Counted from the stretch's first letter, positions 15,312 to 24,808 are shown. The stretch is DNA of 53,952 nt from Candidatus Hodarchaeota archaeon (GCA_016839815.1 JAEOTM010000183.1:1-53952); one strand, 5' to 3'. A program made the numbers and translations. The notes: generated by a model from the sequence alone, not told the origin.

Positions 15312-17051
15312 TTAGATAAAACCAATAAGGGATATCATCAAAGGAGTTAACAGTAAGGTTAATACTCCAATTAGACGAGTTTGATTTGGAAGATCGAATC
15401 TTATTGAGAGAGCACCAATTTCTTTTACCAATTGAGTTGATTCAGGGATTGCATCGATATTCCCTATCCAATTTGCTAATGCTTTAGCATTTGCGGCTTC
15501 AAATTTTCGTAATATATCCTGCATCCTCTGACGGATTCGTGTTTGATCTCTATCAACTAATGCAATGATCCGTGTGAAGACTCCATCTTCAAGGATAATT
15601 TCACGCTCTCCTCGCTTAATTGAACGAAGATCGGCTTTTTCATCTTCGTCTAACTCTTTTGAAACACTAGAAATGGCTGTAAAGAAGCCAGAGATAAGGA
15701 CTTCATCTGATTGGAATAGTTTTAGTCTCTGTGCAATTGGAATCCCATCGGGCATTTTTACAAGTAAAACATCAAATACTTCTGTAGGTTCATAAGTTAA
15801 AACAATGATTGCTAATCCCACGATGACTACATAAGTTAGAGCATATACCAAGCTTATTAGTTCTGAAGAAAATACGTCTGGATTAACAATTCGCTGCGAG
15901 ACAATGTATTCAATAAAACCCGGGACAATAAAGGACAAAGTAAAGAATAAACCGAATATACCAATCGTAGCACGTAAAGATACCTCTTCACGAGATTTTT
16001 TAGTAAAGATTTCCCGAATATGACCTGCTCCTTTGCGGAGTGTTGAGAAATCTTCAGGTTTTACAAAAAACCAAAAAACAATGATTGTTAAGACCAATAA
16101 ATATGGGATAATCATCCATATGTAAGTTGATTCAGGTAGGGAGATAAAAATTAATGAGTTCAGTGATTTAAAAAGAGTTAGTCCAACGTTAAAGACAAAA
16201 TTTAAGAGAAATGGTAATACTACGGAACCTGTTTCAGCAAAAGCACTAAATGATATATAGAGCACAACAGCAAAGCTTAGAAGCATTGCCCAAAACATCG
16301 GTGTTTGAATCGCAGGAATTAGATGTTCAAACTTGCCTCTTTTATCGATCATAAAGAAAAATGCTAAGTATGCAACATAAAATGTTGTAGCAAGTAGATT
16401 GGCAATTCCAAAAGGAAATCGTGCTTTTAATGAATTGTGGACATAAGCGAAGAAGAAAAAACCAGCGGATAACGGCCATATGAATCCCATTTCAATAAAG
16501 CCAAAATAATATTCTGCTGAAAGTTGATGAGATGTCAATAAAGCACCATCATAATTAAAAGAATGATGTAAGAATATTGCTTCGGTAATATCTCCATTTA
16601 GGGCATATTGCACTAAAGTAACTAGAGTATACCACACAAAAGTAACAATTAATCCTAGAAGCAACCCTCGACGAACAAGAGCACTAAAGGAATAATTGGG
16701 GGTTTTCAAGGTATATCCAAGTTGGCTAAATGACCAACCATCACGTGCGCGGCGCATCCATAGGCCGAAGACCAGACTTACAGAAAAAAGTAGTAGATTG
16801 AAAATTAGAGTTACTCGGACAATCTCTTCGAAGTGTCCCCCGTTTAAATTCCCTACTCCTGCATCTCCTAAATAGTCACCCAACGGTTGATAGAGATTTA
16901 ATTCAAGAAAGGCGGCATCTACTAGCGTAATTATTGAATAACACACCATAAAGATGAATGAAATTTCAAGAATTTGGATAATCTGATCGAGACGATTTGC
17001 TTTAATTTTTGTGATAAGATTCTCATCAACTTGGGCTGTTGGACTACTCAT
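15312..17051 (-). CDS. Polytopic membrane protein with cytoplasmic C-terminal domain; degenerate CPBP-like core
   Basis: The 579-residue protein has about 12 hydrophobic helices in residues 20-415. The stretch FIEMGFIWPLSAGFFFF and the later VVLPFLLNFVFNVGL lie where a CPBP protease has EExxxR and HxxxN, but the catalytic residues are absent, so I read it as an inactive relative at best. A soluble domain follows (about 420-545, from EPTEVFDVLLVKMP): LISGFFTAISSVSKEL and GVFTRIIALVDRDQTRIR have the pattern of a roadblock/longin-like fold, common in archaeal GTPase-linked proteins. A last helix closes the chain. It may sense or tether at the membrane. It lies 121 bp after pyruvate kinase on the same strand. 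Both domain assignments are tentative. Confidence 0.55.
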   Translation of the reverse strand: MSSPTAQVDENLITKIKANRLDQIIQILEISFIFMVCYSIITLVDAAFLELNLYQPLGDYLGDAGVGNLNGGHFEEIVRVTLIFNLLLFSVSLVFGLWMRRARDGWSFSQLGYTLKTPNYSFSALVRRGLLLGLIVTFVWYTLVTLVQYALNGDITEAIFLHHSFNYDGALLTSHQLSAEYYFGFIEMGFIWPLSAGFFFFAYVHNSLKARFPFGIANLLATTFYVAYLAFFFMIDKRGKFEHLIPAIQTPMFWAMLLSFAVVLYISFSAFAETGSVVLPFLLNFVFNVGLTLFKSLNSLIFISLPESTYIWMIIPYLLVLTIIVFWFFVKPEDFSTLRKGAGHIREIFTKKSREEVSLRATIGIFGLFFTLSFIVPGFIEYIVSQRIVNPDVFSSELISLVYALTYVVIVGLAIIVLTYEPTEVFDVLLVKMPDGIPIAQRLKLFQSDEVLISGFFTAISSVSKELDEDEKADLRSIKRGEREIILEDGVFTRIIALVDRDQTRIRQRMQDILRKFEAANAKALANWIGNIDAIPESTQLVKEIGALSIRFDLPNQTRLIGVLTLLLTPLMISLIGFI

Positions 17052-17172
17052 TCAATATCTTCTCCAATTTTATTTTACGACGACGAGGATTTAACTCAGG
17101 GACAAATTAAAATCACACTTCTTTATTTATCCTTCTCTGAAGAAAAAGGAAGAATGGAGAAAGTATCTCTCT

Positions 17173-18618
17173 CTAGAGTTGTTGTCCAAATAATAAAATA
17201 TCCTCAACATTTAATATTTGAAGTTGGTTCGTCTTACTTGGAAATCCAAGCATACTTCCTCCAACAGCTAAAATTATATTTTTGGGATCTAGCATTCCTT
17301 GTTCTGTTGCTGCTAAGACAATTTCATACAGAAGCTCATCATATGATGGTGTAACTTTTACACATAATGGATATACTCCCCATACTAACTGTAATTGTCG
17401 TTTTACTGTTTCATAAGGAGTCCCTGCAATAATTTTCTTCTCTGGACGACATTTAGCTATCATACGGGTGGTTGATCCTGACCGGGTGCTAGTTACGATT
17501 GCATCTATTCCCAATGAGCTTGCATCACTTATTAGATGAACCGCTCTTCCAAGTACTTCAGGAATATTAGGAGAATCTGTGGTCCAAGATGGTTCTGTGG
17601 AAATAAGATGAAGATTTGCCCCTATTTCATCAATAATTCGCTCCATATACCCTACTGTTTCCACAGGAAATTTCCCCACGGCAGTTTCTCCACTCAACAT
17701 TACAGCATCGGCTCCATCCATGATAGCATTGGAAACATCTGATACCTCCGCTCTAGTTGGCCTAGGATTAATAGTCATCGATTCCAGCATTTGAGTAGCC
17801 ACAATCACTGGTTTAGAGGCCTTATTGCACTTTGCGATGATCTGTTTCTGGACGATAGGTACTTTCTCACTTGGAATTTCAATCCCTAGATCTCCCCGTG
17901 CAACCATTATTCCATCTGAATGGTCTAAAATTTCATCAAAATTTTTCAAACCATCCTGATTTTCAATTTTACTTATAATATTCATAGAAGAATTCGCTTC
18001 ATCTAATTTTTCTCTCACCGCAAGAATATCTTCTTTTCTTCTTACAAAAGAGGCGGCCAAATAATCCGCTGGTTGACCAAATTTTCGTAGTACATATCTA
18101 ATATCATCTAAATCTTTTTGAGTTGGAAAGTATATTGAGAGAGGTACATCTGGTGCATTGATTCCCTTCCGTGATTTCAATACCCCTCCATTAAGTACTT
18201 TACATATCAGCTCTTTTTTCTTCATGTTCTTTTTTACTACAAGAAATTGTAACAATCCATCATCAATCGCTAAATGGTTTCCGACCTTAGCATCTTTTAT
18301 AAGTGGTGGATAATTCGTAGAAACAACTTCTGAATTTCCCTCCAATCCTATCTTTCCCGATATTCGGAATTCCTGTCCATTTTCTAAAACGGTTCCTTTT
18401 TCAACGTCTCCTGTTCGGATTTTAGGTCCACACAGATCGACAAGTACTGCCACATCTTTGGAAACGGAACGTATTCGTTCATAGCGTTCTAAATGATCAG
18501 GATAGGCACCATGACTAAAATTCAGTCGACAGACATCTACGTACTTTAATAACTCCTTTAAAACAAGAATATTGTCACTAGCAGGACCAATTGTTGCTAC
18601 AATTTTTGTTGTTACCAT
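17173..18618 (-). CDS. pyk: Pyruvate kinase
   Basis: A full-length pyruvate kinase of 481 residues that transfers phosphate from phosphoenolpyruvate to ADP in glycolysis. KIVATIGPAS is the N-terminal signature. IISKIENQDG holds the catalytic lysine and IMVARGDLGIEIP the metal ligands, and VIVATQMLESM with RAEVSDVSNAIMDG completes the active site. The C-terminal allosteric domain includes SGSTTRMIAKCRPEKKIIA. The C-terminus ends soon after the domain, with no PEP-utilising extension. The start ATG 18618 is unambiguous. The downstream minus-strand membrane protein may share the transcript. Confidence 0.97.
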   Translation of the reverse strand: MVTTKIVATIGPASDNILVLKELLKYVDVCRLNFSHGAYPDHLERYERIRSVSKDVAVLVDLCGPKIRTGDVEKGTVLENGQEFRISGKIGLEGNSEVVSTNYPPLIKDAKVGNHLAIDDGLLQFLVVKKNMKKKELICKVLNGGVLKSRKGINAPDVPLSIYFPTQKDLDDIRYVLRKFGQPADYLAASFVRRKEDILAVREKLDEANSSMNIISKIENQDGLKNFDEILDHSDGIMVARGDLGIEIPSEKVPIVQKQIIAKCNKASKPVIVATQMLESMTINPRPTRAEVSDVSNAIMDGADAVMLSGETAVGKFPVETVGYMERIIDEIGANLHLISTEPSWTTDSPNIPEVLGRAVHLISDASSLGIDAIVTSTRSGSTTRMIAKCRPEKKIIAGTPYETVKRQLQLVWGVYPLCVKVTPSYDELLYEIVLAATEQGMLDPKNIILAVGGSMLGFPSKTNQLQILNVEDILLFGQQL

Positions 18619-18795
18619 TCTGTTATCACTCTGAATAGATACTTGACTTTTTTCCTAGAAGATATTCTGCTGGTGAGATTTGCCATACAAAAGGGTTTGC
18701 GTTTGATTTTATCTGTAGTAAAGGAAATCTTCATCAAGTCCAAACTACCACTAGCTTTGTGAAATTCGTAATACGATATTCAAATGACAAGAAAG

Positions 18796-18803
18796 TTATA
18801 TTA
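18796..18803 (+). promoter_or_regulatory. TATA-like box before the repeat-domain membrane protein
   Basis: TTATATTA lies about 35 bp before ATG 18835, so transcription would begin roughly 9 nt before the start codon, a near-leaderless mRNA as is common in archaea. Assigned by spacing and composition only. Confidence 0.35.
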
Positions 18804-18834
18804 CTTCATGTTAGAGTCTTCTTGAGAATGTAAA

Positions 18835-19824
18835 ATGAGTTGGTTGGATAAAAGAAACTCCATAATAGGAATTAGCACAATAATCTTACTTATTATTATC
18901 GTTCCTTTTATAGCTCAGTGGATTCCATTATCTTTCGACCCTAATTCCCCAGATAATAATATTTCTATCATTTCTCCACCTCCCAAAGGAACAGAGATAA
19001 ATGGAACAATATTACCTCCGCCTCCCCAGAGTAACACTACTCCCACTTTGCAAGGACAAATAACCATTGATTCTATTGGAGATTTCATCTTTAATCCGAC
19101 AAATATTGTATCTGTAAGGCCAGATTTATTTAATCCGGGTTATTTCTCCCTTTTTGACATCCTTGTTTATCTAGACAGTCAGGAAGAGATCGAACTCGTA
19201 TATTCCTTCAATAGTAGTCTTGATACACATAGAATTCATTCAATCAACGGTATAACAAATTGGTGGTACAAAGCTTATTATTCTGGAGGATGGTGGGAAA
19301 AGAACTATTTTCGTATGGATTACTATCCCTATAAGGATAAGATGACGATAAATGTTCTTCAGGAACCAGCGGAATTTTTTGATACTCTCTATGGAGTATT
19401 CCGCGAAGAAGTCTTTCGTAAGGCTTCAAACAATGGATCAGTTGTTGTTCCCACTGTAATTTTGAGAGGTCCAGCAAATGTGGTTTTAACATTCCATAAT
19501 GTGACTGTAACAGCGAAAAACCTTCGTCATGATGTTTTTCGTCCAGGTGTGGTTACAGCTATTGATACTATTCTTTCTCTTGATGAACAAGGGGAGATAG
19601 AATCTGGAATTACTTGGTATGAAACAATTGGGACAGCAGAAATCGTAAAAACATACTACGTAGAAAAAATCAATGAGTGGGAGGCATATGGTACGTGTGG
19701 ATTTGTTTATGAAACAGGAGATACTGATCAGGATAATTGGAGAGGAAATCATATACACATTCCTTCCGATTCCCGTATAATTCTTTCCCCCGAGTATGTT
19801 TATTATTTTTGGATTTGTTTGTAA
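18835..19824 (+). CDS. Membrane-anchored extracellular protein with an internally duplicated domain
   Basis: The 329-residue protein has a short basic tip, one hydrophobic anchor (about 10-30), a linker rich in Pro/Asn/Thr (PPPKGTEINGTILPPPP) and then an extracellular part. Two related units are visible: RPDLFNPGYFSLFDILVYLD near residues 90-111 and HDVFRPGVVTAIDTILSLD near 227-246, each followed by an aromatic-rich beta stretch (NWWYKAYYSGGWWEK in the first). The conserved F-x-PG-x5-D-x-L pattern argues for a duplicated domain. Numerous N-x-S/T sites (NNS, NGS, NVT) fit a surface protein. I do not recognise a named family. It runs divergently from pyruvate kinase. Confidence 0.6.
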   Translation: MSWLDKRNSIIGISTIILLIIIVPFIAQWIPLSFDPNSPDNNISIISPPPKGTEINGTILPPPPQSNTTPTLQGQITIDSIGDFIFNPTNIVSVRPDLFNPGYFSLFDILVYLDSQEEIELVYSFNSSLDTHRIHSINGITNWWYKAYYSGGWWEKNYFRMDYYPYKDKMTINVLQEPAEFFDTLYGVFREEVFRKASNNGSVVVPTVILRGPANVVLTFHNVTVTAKNLRHDVFRPGVVTAIDTILSLDEQGEIESGITWYETIGTAEIVKTYYVEKINEWEAYGTCGFVYETGDTDQDNWRGNHIHIPSDSRIILSPEYVYYFWICL

Positions 19825-19977
19825 ATCTGGGAACTTACTCGTTCGGATTGGTTGGAATAGACCACTCTAAACTTTTCTTTTCCTTCTTTCAGTTATGATT
19901 AGGACTCAAGTTGTCAGTCAAAATTGAGTCATAAACATTTATGTAATCTCGCTATGAATCGACAAAATGGTGTAAAA

Positions 19978-20493
19978 ATGCTCGATCAATTTGAAGATCA
20001 GAGGTCACGTAATATTATTACGATATTAATTGCTGGAGGTGGCCTTCTTGGATTTCTTGGACTTACATTACCTTATGAATCCATCCATTATCCTAGTTCT
20101 ACTATCCCATTGGTATTCGATGGATTTAGTCTCTCGTATATAGAGTCCATTCCACAAGCAATTGGTAACTTGATTGCTGTTACAACAGCTGTTTCTCTTT
20201 ATTCTTATAGTAAGAATATTTCTACCGACGAAGAAAAAGCTCAGAATCAGCTTGAAAAACACATATTTTTTGCAGTCAGTTCTAGTATCTGTACACTTCT
20301 TGGTCTAATATTCACAATTTACAACTTTATTGATGGAGTATTAACGAGTTCCTCAGAAGGTTCTGGAGAAACTCTCTACTTCGGAATTGGTTTCTATTTT
20401 TCCGTTATGGGTCTTATGGTAGTAATAAGCGGAATCTACTATCTTGTTAAATTACGAAAAAAACTCTTCTTACCTGAAAAAAAAAATTGTTAG
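19978..20493 (+). CDS. Four-helix membrane protein of unknown function
   Basis: From ATG 19978 the protein has 171 residues with hydrophobic segments at about 10-30, 60-80, 95-115 and 130-155, and a basic end (LRKKLFLPEKKNC). The loop STDEEKAQNQLEKHIFF is cytoplasmic by charge. The start at 19978 is preferred for the GGTG site 5 nt upstream; the frame is open to TTG 19924, which would add 18 residues. No family is recognised. It has the same orientation as the transporter operon that follows after 225 bp, but a strong hairpin lies between. Confidence 0.55.
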   Translation: MLDQFEDQRSRNIITILIAGGGLLGFLGLTLPYESIHYPSSTIPLVFDGFSLSYIESIPQAIGNLIAVTTAVSLYSYSKNISTDEEKAQNQLEKHIFFAVSSSICTLLGLIFTIYNFIDGVLTSSSEGSGETLYFGIGFYFSVMGLMVVISGIYYLVKLRKKLFLPEKKNC

Positions 20494-20593
20494 CACAGAT
20501 AAATCATTTGATATTCGTGTTAAGCGCACAGATAACATATGAAAAGCTGCATTCATGATAAATATATTAAAGCAAAACGGGTCAATCATTAAA

Positions 20594-20621
20594 AAACCTA
20601 GTAACATTCTGTACTAGGTTT
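20594..20621. terminator. Perfect 10-bp stem-loop between the membrane-protein gene and the opp operon
   Basis: AAACCTAGTA (20594-20603) pairs exactly with TACTAGGTTT (20612-20621) around an 8-nt loop. It lies 100 bp after one gene stop and 98 bp before the transporter operon start. It has no U-tract, so it could be a terminator-like or processing hairpin, or a palindromic operator for the operon. Confidence 0.45.
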
Positions 20622-20650
20622 ATTGGGTTATTAATTTCCAAATCATGCAC

Positions 20651-20695
20651 TAGCTCTTCAATTCCCGCTCAAAATTGTAATGAAAGTAAGAGCTA
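20651..20695. promoter_or_regulatory. Nested inverted repeats just upstream of the opp operon
   Basis: TAGCTCTT (20651-20658) pairs with AAGAGCTA (20688-20695), and inside them CAATT (20659-20663) pairs with AATTG (20673-20677). The result is a bulged hairpin that ends 23 bp before ATG 20719. It could fold in the mRNA leader and cover the start region, or be an operator. No known riboswitch consensus is recognised. Confidence 0.35.
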
Positions 20696-20718
20696 TAGTT
20701 TGTAATGTGGTTGAATAG

Positions 20719-21795
20719 ATGAAGCTAAGAGAATATATTTTAAAAAGATTGATTCTGTTAATCCCGGTTCTCTTTGGGGTTAGTATTGTTACATTCATTT
20801 TGAGTGATAGTGTGGGCGATCCTGTCGCTGCTTATATCGGTGCAACTGAAGCTGATAAAATTACTCAGGCACAAATTGAGACATTAAGAGCGCGATTAGG
20901 ACTAGATAGACCAATTCTAGAGCGTTTTTGGGTTTATGTAACTCGACTTCTGCAAGGTGATTGGGGACGTTCGCCAACATTACAGAATCGACCTGTACTT
21001 GAGATAATTGCTGATAGATTACCTGCCTCTGCAGAATTAGCTGTTTATTCTATGATCTTAGCAATAGCATTCGGGATACCCTTAGGAATAATATCTGCCG
21101 TAAAAAAGGATCAAATGGCAGATCAGGTATCACGACTTACTGCACTAAGCGGAGTATCAATGCCTATTTTTTGGCTTGGATTGATGGTCCAAATCATCCT
21201 ATTCAATTTTAACACTTTCATGAATGATGCCGATCTTCCCTTCAATATTCCGTATCATGAACGATTAACATTAAACAAATATTCAATGCCTCAAGACATA
21301 TTATTTGGGAATTTTGGACCCACTGGGTTTTTATTAATAGACTCGTTACTCTCCTTCGATATACCACTATTTTTTGACGCTTTTCTACACATTTTTGCGC
21401 CTTCATTCTGCTTATCATGGGTGCAAATGGCTATAATTACAAGAATGACAAGAATGGCAATGCTTGAAACAATGAAGAAAGATTTTATCCTTTTGGCCCG
21501 ATCCAAAGGATTAACCGAGCGTGTAATTATTTATCGACACGCACTACGAAATGCAATAATCCCTACATTAACGGTAGCAGGATTGGCTCTTGCTGGATTA
21601 ATGACTGGCGCAGTACTTACTGAAACAGTCTTTGATTGGCCAGGTTTAGGCTGGTGGGCAGTTGCATCGGTCGCACGCCTAGACACAGCTGCTATTCAGG
21701 GTTTTGTGATCATTACTGCTTTGATTTATGTATTAAGTAATTTGGCAGTTGATATTCTCTATGCAGTTGTTGATCCACGAATTAGATTTGATTAA
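20719..21795 (+). CDS. Oligopeptide/dipeptide ABC transporter permease, DppB/OppB type
   Basis: The 358-residue inner-membrane permease begins with KLREYILKRLILLIPVLFGV, the standard DppB N-terminus. RLGLDRPILERFWVYVTRLL and GDWGRS mark the extracytoplasmic scoop. Six helices follow, and LARSKGLTERVIIYRHALRN is the EAA-type loop that contacts the ATPases. The C-terminus DILYAVVDPRIRFD is canonical. There is an insertion of about 40 residues between helices 3 and 4 (NTFMNDADLPFNIPYHERL), which is shared in position with the second DppB-like gene at 26155. It is the first gene of a plus-strand operon and is followed after 23 bp by its DppC partner. Confidence 0.95.
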   Translation: MKLREYILKRLILLIPVLFGVSIVTFILSDSVGDPVAAYIGATEADKITQAQIETLRARLGLDRPILERFWVYVTRLLQGDWGRSPTLQNRPVLEIIADRLPASAELAVYSMILAIAFGIPLGIISAVKKDQMADQVSRLTALSGVSMPIFWLGLMVQIILFNFNTFMNDADLPFNIPYHERLTLNKYSMPQDILFGNFGPTGFLLIDSLLSFDIPLFFDAFLHIFAPSFCLSWVQMAIITRMTRMAMLETMKKDFILLARSKGLTERVIIYRHALRNAIIPTLTVAGLALAGLMTGAVLTETVFDWPGLGWWAVASVARLDTAAIQGFVIITALIYVLSNLAVDILYAVVDPRIRFD

Positions 21796-21818
21796 TAGAG
21801 TGAAAGTAGGTTACACAC

Positions 21819-23738
21819 ATGACATCAGATACAGAATATTTAGGTGAAGAGATTGTCGAAGATGCTTTTTCGTTCAGGATATCACTAAAAGCACGCTGGA
21901 AAGAGATAAAATATGCCATTTCTCTTTTACGCAAAAGTCCGTTATTCATTGTCGGATTTTTTGTAATATTTACATTAGTAGCATTAGCCATCTTTGCTCC
22001 AGTAATTGCTGCTTATGAGCCACGAGAATTCGATCTCAATATCAAGAATGAACCCCCACTCACTAAAGATGAGCGAACGACTTTAAAATGGACAGGTTTC
22101 TCATCTATGAACAAGCTTTTTGATCTTGATCCCGAGATGAAAGCGCGCACCTGGGTTGCTGATTTTACAAATGATTCTAAATTAGACTTTCTCATTGGCA
22201 CAGCAGAACCTTCATTACTTTTCTATGAGAACACAGGGGTTGGAGGGGTCAATCAATCAATTGAAAATCTTGATTGGGACCTAAGGGAAAACTACTTCAA
22301 CGTGCCTCTTCCCGTAGGTATTACTAGAATTGTTCCCACCGCTGGCGACTTAGATGGAGATAATGACACTGATGTGATAATTGGGGGTAGTGATGGACAT
22401 CTTTATGTAAGTCTTAACAATGGAACCCCTGTAGCACCTGTGTGGACTGAGTTCTCTATCCTGCGTAATTCAAACGGCCAAATATTCAATTTCACAGGTC
22501 AAGCCAATCCAACACTCATCGATTTTGATTCTGGAACGGAAAAAACATATGATAACGGATCGAATTTATTGGATTTAGTCGTTGGTTCCGATATTGATCC
22601 AGAAACAGGTAGATATCAGATCTATACTTATATGAATAAAGGGAATAAAACTCATTATTCGTTTGGAGTGCTTCGGAGTGGCTTCGTTGGTGGACAACCA
22701 GTCCCTTATGGTCCCAAAAATGTCACCGGAAAATTGCTTGAGATAAATCCAACGGCTGCTACCTCTGGGTCTTTGAGAATCTATTTTGCGATTATTAACA
22801 ATGATAAACGTCCAGATTTGATTTTAATGTTTGATTCAGGGAAATACGAATATTATACTGCTTCAAGTCTCGTAAGAGATCCACAATTCCTTCCATTAGA
22901 TAAATCAAAGGCTTCTGTTTTATTTGAATTTCCTGCACTCGATGAAGAACCATTTTTAGACTTTCGATGGACGGATTTTACGGGAGATAATGCCAGTGAT
23001 GTAATAATTTTCGCTAATAATGGTTCCGTTATCTATAATTTCCAATTCTACGAAGTCGATGGAAGATTCCATTGGTTAGGAACAGATGAGCAAGGGGGAG
23101 ATATATGGAGCAGAATTGTCTGGGCTCTGCGTACAGACTTTTTTCTAGCAATTTGGGTGGTATCAGTTGCTTCAGTCATTGGAACAATTATAGGAGCCAT
23201 AGCGGGATATTTCGGAGGTTGGGTTGATAATTTAATGATGCGAATTACGGATATATTTTTCGCATTCCCAGGACTAATCCTCGCAATGTCCATTGCCGCT
23301 GCATTAGGTCCCAGCCTATTCAATCTTTCTATTGCTTTGATTATCGTGTGGTGGTCTGGTTATGCACGGATTGCGCGGGGTCAGGTTATAAGTGAAAAGA
23401 ATAGACTCTATGTTGAAGCAGCTAGATCTATCGGAATGGGTGACCTGCGGATTCTTTTCAGGCATATTATTCCTAACAGTATATATCCGCTGATTGTTGC
23501 TGCTACTCTTGATCTTGGTGGTGTTGTTCTAACAGCGGCAGGACTTAGCTTTATAGGATTTGGAGCTCAACCTGGAGATGCAGAACTGGGAGTTATGATT
23601 GCTTCTGGACGAGGATTTATCCTATCAGCACCATGGCTAGTATTCTTCCCAGGAATCTTCATATTCTTGATAGTACTTGCATTTAATCTTGTTGGAGACG
23701 GTGTTAGAGACGTTATGGACCCCAAATTGCGTCGGTAA
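21819..23738 (+). CDS. DppC/OppC-type permease with an inserted FG-GAP/VCBS-like beta-propeller
   Basis: At 639 residues this is about twice the family's usual length of about 300. Residues 1-70 hold the normal cytoplasmic start and first helix (SPLFIVGFFVIFTLVALAIF). Residues about 417-639 are the complete DppC transport domain, starting at HWLGTDEQGGDIWSRIV and including the EAA loop (EAARSIGMGDLRILFRHI). The roughly 340 residues between are extracellular by topology and show FG-GAP/VCBS-type blades with calcium-binding loops: ADFTNDSKLDFLIG (from about 113), AGDLDGDNDTDVIIGG (about 176), NLLDLVVGSDID, DKRPDLILMF and TDFTGDNASDVIIF (about 384). The frame is continuous and the operon is intact, so this is a real domain insertion. 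It could bind carbohydrate or peptide polymers or dock the binding protein. Confidence 0.92.
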   Translation: MTSDTEYLGEEIVEDAFSFRISLKARWKEIKYAISLLRKSPLFIVGFFVIFTLVALAIFAPVIAAYEPREFDLNIKNEPPLTKDERTTLKWTGFSSMNKLFDLDPEMKARTWVADFTNDSKLDFLIGTAEPSLLFYENTGVGGVNQSIENLDWDLRENYFNVPLPVGITRIVPTAGDLDGDNDTDVIIGGSDGHLYVSLNNGTPVAPVWTEFSILRNSNGQIFNFTGQANPTLIDFDSGTEKTYDNGSNLLDLVVGSDIDPETGRYQIYTYMNKGNKTHYSFGVLRSGFVGGQPVPYGPKNVTGKLLEINPTAATSGSLRIYFAIINNDKRPDLILMFDSGKYEYYTASSLVRDPQFLPLDKSKASVLFEFPALDEEPFLDFRWTDFTGDNASDVIIFANNGSVIYNFQFYEVDGRFHWLGTDEQGGDIWSRIVWALRTDFFLAIWVVSVASVIGTIIGAIAGYFGGWVDNLMMRITDIFFAFPGLILAMSIAAALGPSLFNLSIALIIVWWSGYARIARGQVISEKNRLYVEAARSIGMGDLRILFRHIIPNSIYPLIVAATLDLGGVVLTAAGLSFIGFGAQPGDAELGVMIASGRGFILSAPWLVFFPGIFIFLIVLAFNLVGDGVRDVMDPKLRR

Positions 23739-23759
23739 TGCATCTAGGAGATCACAGAA

Positions 23760-24803
23760 ATGACAGAAACAATACCTTATACAGAGACTCAAGATATCAT
23801 TTTGGATATTAAAAATCTGAAAGTTAATTTCTACACCTATGAAGGCGTCGTTAAAGCTTTAGATGGAATAGATTTATCAATAATTAAGGGTGAAAGCTTC
23901 GGACTAGTCGGAGAAACTGGCTGTGGCAAATCTGTTACAGTTAGATCTGTAATGCGACTGATTGAATCCCCAGGTAAAATTGTTGATGGTGAGATTTTTT
24001 ACAAAGGTGCTGACATCTTACAATTAAAAGAAAAAGAAATTCGGAAATTACGGGGTGCAAAAATGACTATGATATTTCAAGATCCGATGACATTTCTAAA
24101 CCCTGTTATCCAGATTGGTGAGCAAGTTTCAGAAATGTTTCTTATCCATCAAAAAATTCAGAAAGAGATCCTAGATAATAAAAAAAAGTTATCTAGATAC
24201 TTGAAAGAGAAAGTAGTTGAAATATTTGAGTTGGTCAAACTCCCCGACGCCGCCGAATTATTTAAACGATATCCTCATGAGTTATCAGGAGGGATGAGGC
24301 AAAGAGTTCTAATAGCAATGTCCATCGCAGCAGATCCTGATATTATTATTGCTGATGAAGCCACCACCGCACTAGACGTAACTATTCAGGCACAAATCCT
24401 CAATTTGTTGAATAAATTAAAAAAGGATTTGGGTCGAACACTAATATTCGTCACCCATAATCTAGGCATAGTTGCTGAAATGTGTGACCGAGTTGCCGTC
24501 TTATATGGAGGTCAGGTTGCTGAAGTCGCCACAACCAAGGAAATCTTTACCGATCCTATTCATCCATACACTCAAGGATTATTGAAATCAATACCACTTC
24601 TCCACAAACCTAAAGAGATCTTGAATTCTATTGATGGAGTAGTTCCCAATCTGGTTAATCCTCCCTCAGGATGCAGATTCCATCCTCGATGCCCTCTAAA
24701 AGAGGATATTTGTGTCCAAGAACGACCAAAATTGGTTCAAGTGCTTCCTGGGCACTGGGTCCATTGCCATGTCCGAGGACGTGAACACACAAATAAAATG
24801 TGA
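23760..24803 (+). CDS. Oligopeptide ABC transporter ATPase, DppD/OppD type
   Basis: The 347-residue ATPase has Walker A GETGCGKS, Q-loop IFQDPMTFLNP, signature LSGGMRQR, Walker B IIIADEATTALD and the switch histidine in VTHNLG. The C-terminal oligopeptide-ABC extension has four cysteines (SGCRFHPRCPLKEDIC and the last in HCHV), the arrangement thought to hold an iron-sulfur cluster in DppD/DppF proteins. With DppF it would power uptake through the B/C permeases. It starts 22 bp after the permease C gene, and its stop abuts the start of the next ATPase gene. Confidence 0.95.
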   Translation: MTETIPYTETQDIILDIKNLKVNFYTYEGVVKALDGIDLSIIKGESFGLVGETGCGKSVTVRSVMRLIESPGKIVDGEIFYKGADILQLKEKEIRKLRGAKMTMIFQDPMTFLNPVIQIGEQVSEMFLIHQKIQKEILDNKKKLSRYLKEKVVEIFELVKLPDAAELFKRYPHELSGGMRQRVLIAMSIAADPDIIIADEATTALDVTIQAQILNLLNKLKKDLGRTLIFVTHNLGIVAEMCDRVAVLYGGQVAEVATTKEIFTDPIHPYTQGLLKSIPLLHKPKEILNSIDGVVPNLVNPPSGCRFHPRCPLKEDICVQERPKLVQVLPGHWVHCHVRGREHTNKM

Positions 24804-24808
24804 GAAAA

